From Comamonadaceae bacterium CD01 (GTDB taxonomy: Bacteria > Pseudomonadota > Gammaproteobacteria > Burkholderiales > Burkholderiaceae_C), in the NCBI GenBank assembly GCA_002894305.1, contig PGEI01000001.1, positions 1-64,000 of the forward strand: DNA of 64,000 nucleotides, given 5' to 3'. The notes below the pieces were generated by a model, which was not told where the DNA came from, did no database searches, and saw only the letters and a list, made by a program, of their open reading frames with translations. Made by a program: the position numbers and the translations under genes. Below, in pieces: positions 61,771 to 64,000 of the stretch (its first letter is position 1; every line of letters starts with the position of its first letter).

Positions 61771-64000
61771 CTACCCTTGCTGGCAGGTGGCGCGCAGTTT
61801 GACGCCCAGTTCTGCCGCAGGCAGCGCCGGCGCGCACAGAAACCCCTGGAAGCTGTCGCAGGCCATGTCCTGCAGGATCTTGCGCTGCGCTTCGGTCTCG
61901 ACGCCTTCGGCCACCACCTTCATGCGCAGGGCGCTGCCCATGTTCAAAATGGCCTGCACGATGACCAGGTCGTCGCCGTCTTCGGCCAGCCCCTGCACGA
62001 AGGAGCGGTCGATTTTCAGCTTGTAGATGGGCAGGCGCTTGAGGTAGGCCAAGCTTGAGTAGCCGGTGCCGAAATCGTCGATGGACAGCCCCACGCCCAG
62101 TTGCGCCAGGGCGCTCAGCAGGTGCTCCATCTCCTGTGCGTCCTGCAGCAGAATGCTCTCGGTCAGCTCCAGCTCCAGCAGGTAGGCCGGCAGGCCGGCA
62201 GCGGCCAGCAGCCGGGCCACGCGCTCGACATAGCCGGGCTGGCGAAATTCCAGCGCCGAGACGTTGACCGACACCGCCAGCGGCGTGCCCGCCTGCAGCC
62301 AGTGCAGCGCCTGCTGCACGGCCTGCTCCATCACCCACTCGCCCAGCGTGACGATGTAGCCCGACTCCTCCGCCAACGGGATGAACACGCTGGGCGCGAT
62401 GGCACCGATCTCGGGATCGGTCCAGCGCAGCAGCGCCTCTGCGCCAACGATGTCGCCGCTGGTCAGGCTGACCTGGGGCTGGTAGTGCACCCGCATGTGG
62501 CCCTGACCCAGGGCCTGGCGCATCGCGTGTTCGAGCTTGATGCGCGGCAGCAGGTCGGCGTTCATCTGCGGCTGGTAGAAGCCGTAGTTGCCGCGCCCGC
62601 GCTCCTTGATGCGGTACATCGCGATATCGGCCTGCTTGATCAGGTCGTCCAGCGTCTCGCCGTCGGTGGGGTACAGGCTCAGGCCCATGCTGCACTGCAC
62701 CGAGAACTTGAGCTCGTCGAGCATGAACGGGTAGCTCATGGTCTCCAGCACGCGCTGGGCCACTTTTTGCGCCACCGAGGTGCCCGCGCCGTGCAAATAG
62801 ATCACGAACTCGTCGCCGCCCAGCCGGCACAGCATGTCCACCGGGCGCAGGCAGGTCTGCAGGCGCTGTGCGACCAGCTTGAGCACCCGATCGCCAAAGG
62901 TGTGCCCCAGCGAGTCGTTGACGATCTTGAACCGATCCAGGTCCAGAAAGCAGATGGCAAAGCTCTGGCCCTGGCTGCGGGCCTGCTCGATCGCGGTGTT
63001 GACCCGCTGGCGCAGCATCAGGCGGTTGGGCAGGCCGGTGAGCACGTCGGTGTAGGCCAGCTCCTCGATGCGTTTTTGCGCCGCGTGCTGCGCGGTCAGG
63101 TCACGCAGAAAGCCGATGCTTTGCGTCAACCGCCCGGTCGCGTCGCGCAGCGCCACCCACGACAGCCAGACGACGCAGGGCGTGCCGTCGCTCGTCGGCA
63201 GGTGCAGTTCACCCTTCCAGACGCCGCAGTCCTTCCATTGCTGCTCGACCTGCGCCATGAAGGCGCTGGACGAGCGCGCATCGCACAGCAGATCGATGGC
63301 CGGGCGCTCCAGCACCTCTTGTGCAAACTGGCCCAGCAGTTGTTCTCCGCTGGGGTTGATGCGCACCACCTGGTGGCGCGCGTCGGCAATGAAAATGGCG
63401 TCCAGGCTGGACTCGAACGATTGCGCCGCCAGGCGCAGGTCGGCCTGATCCTGCAACTGCTGCGTGATGTCGCGAAAGGTGAAGATGCGTCCAACGGCGC
63501 GCCCCTTGACGCGCTGCGCCATCGAGCGGCGCTCGACGATCGTGCCGTCGTTCAAGTGCAACACGTCATGGCTTTCGTGCAGCGGGTCGAGCGTGATTTC
63601 GGTCAGCCGCTGCTCATAGGCCTGGGGGTCGGGCACCTGCTCGCGCATGAACGCGCTCATGGCTGGGGTGTTGCGCTTGCGCACCAGTGCGCGCGGCAGC
63701 TTCCAAATCTGCACCAGGCGCTCGTTGAACACGCGAATGCTGCCGTCCAGATTGCAACTGAGCACGCCGTCGGCGGCCGAGTCGAGCGTGGCCTTGAGCT
63801 CGGACTGCACCGCCTCCAGATCCTGCTCGCTGCGCTGCAGCGCAGTGATGCCGAGCATGGTCATCAACAGCCAGGGCCCGCCATCGGCCGGCGGGGCGTC
63901 CAGGCGCACGACGCGCCGCTGCACTGGCACCAGGCCATGGTTGCCGCGGTGCTCTACCACGGTACGCGAATGGATGCCGCGGCCGATCTCGGCCAGATCC
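61771..64000 (-). CDS. PAS-GGDEF-EAL cyclic-di-GMP turnover protein (5' end beyond the window)
   Basis: Over 740 residues are visible and the frame stays open to base 64000, so the N terminus is missing; a GTG at 63960 is unlikely to be the true start. There are two PAS domains (near LDSAADGVLSCNLDG and SLDAIFIADARHQVV), then a GGDEF domain with intact GGDEF and an RPVD inhibitory site five residues before it, and an EAL domain with GAEALLRW, ELTES, IDDFGTGYSS and KIDRSFV. Both activities may be functional. It is convergent with 6S RNA. Confidence 0.92.
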   Translation of the reverse strand, partial: DLAEIGRGIHSRTVVEHRGNHGLVPVQRRVVRLDAPPADGGPWLLMTMLGITALQRSEQDLEAVQSELKATLDSAADGVLSCNLDGSIRVFNERLVQIWKLPRALVRKRNTPAMSAFMREQVPDPQAYEQRLTEITLDPLHESHDVLHLNDGTIVERRSMAQRVKGRAVGRIFTFRDITQQLQDQADLRLAAQSFESSLDAIFIADARHQVVRINPSGEQLLGQFAQEVLERPAIDLLCDARSSSAFMAQVEQQWKDCGVWKGELHLPTSDGTPCVVWLSWVALRDATGRLTQSIGFLRDLTAQHAAQKRIEELAYTDVLTGLPNRLMLRQRVNTAIEQARSQGQSFAICFLDLDRFKIVNDSLGHTFGDRVLKLVAQRLQTCLRPVDMLCRLGGDEFVIYLHGAGTSVAQKVAQRVLETMSYPFMLDELKFSVQCSMGLSLYPTDGETLDDLIKQADIAMYRIKERGRGNYGFYQPQMNADLLPRIKLEHAMRQALGQGHMRVHYQPQVSLTSGDIVGAEALLRWTDPEIGAIAPSVFIPLAEESGYIVTLGEWVMEQAVQQALHWLQAGTPLAVSVNVSALEFRQPGYVERVARLLAAAGLPAYLLELELTESILLQDAQEMEHLLSALAQLGVGLSIDDFGTGYSSLAYLKRLPIYKLKIDRSFVQGLAEDGDDLVIVQAILNMGSALRMKVVAEGVETEAQRKILQDMACDSFQGFLCAPALPAAELGVKLRATCQQG

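Overview
The window is very GC-rich, with GC-ending codons almost throughout. Gene content points to a denitrifying betaproteobacterium of the Comamonadaceae/Burkholderiales (Acidovorax, Alicycliphilus, Diaphorobacter or Melaminivora-like). Supporting marks are the Burkholderiales-style DUF3579-argD-argF block, MurJ next to a SirB1-family protein and rpsT, a clade I (TAT-exported) nosRZDFYLX cluster, and zapA followed by 6S RNA. It looks like ordinary chromosome with three large functional blocks. I see no tRNA, rRNA, CRISPR array, intact insertion sequence or prophage.

Layout. 66-3568 (minus): folK, pcnB, a HAD-IB phosphatase and hda. 3793-6472 (plus): purM, an AI-2E/PerM-type permease and a universal stress protein, closed by a strong terminator. 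6527-8952 (minus): a SirB1-type protein and murJ, divergent from rpsT (9057-9350). 9659-18811 (plus): nitrous oxide reductase operon nosR-Z-D-F-Y-L-X behind a perfect FNR/DNR-type box. 18920-19237 (minus): DUF3579. 19449-21606 (plus): argD-argF, followed by a duplicated argF 3' end that flanks a structured palindromic element. 21797-23429: small genes (DUF488, DUF2945, two tandem YkgJ-type cysteine-cluster proteins). 23455-29322 (minus): adenine/adenosine deaminase and a BMP-family nucleoside ABC transporter, one permease of which carries an in-frame amber codon. 29396-33238 (minus): malonate-to-acetyl-CoA cluster (malonyl-CoA decarboxylase, enoyl-CoA hydratase-like protein, malonyl-CoA synthetase). 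33406-39829 (minus): clpA, clpS and dnaE. 39971-41614 (plus): bamD and a PP2C phosphatase. 41644-60535 (almost all minus): the cobalamin region. 60930-61747 (plus): a ZapB-like coiled-coil gene, zapA and 6S RNA. 61771-64000 (minus): a PAS-GGDEF-EAL protein cut by the right edge.

The cobalamin region is the most interesting part. A cobalamin riboswitch (about 60638-60830) precedes btuB. Behind it lie cobB, cobU, btuF, btuC, btuD, a damaged cobO, a second btuF-like gene, cobW, cobN and a chlI/chlD-type gene, mostly overlapping by 1-4 bases or separated by short gaps, so about 15 kb may be read as one B12-repressed operon. Further downstream on the same strand are ogt and bluB, and beyond a plus-strand methyltransferase gene come cobD and cobC. 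No CobS or CobT gene is present. Instead a single gene encodes an AAA+ ChlI-like subunit and, through an A7 slippery run with a GC-rich stem-loop six bases downstream, apparently also a -1 frameshifted ChlI-VWA fusion. This is the arrangement proposed to supply both small cobalt-chelatase subunits. The corrinoid adenosyltransferase cobO is broken just after its P-loop by an internal deletion, and cobU carries a palindromic repeat read in frame.

Two stretches longer than 300 bases have no protein gene. 9351-9740 holds the rpsT terminator and the nosR control region. 60536-60929 holds the btuB riboswitch leader and the zapB-like promoter. Bases 1-65, after folK, show nothing I can name.
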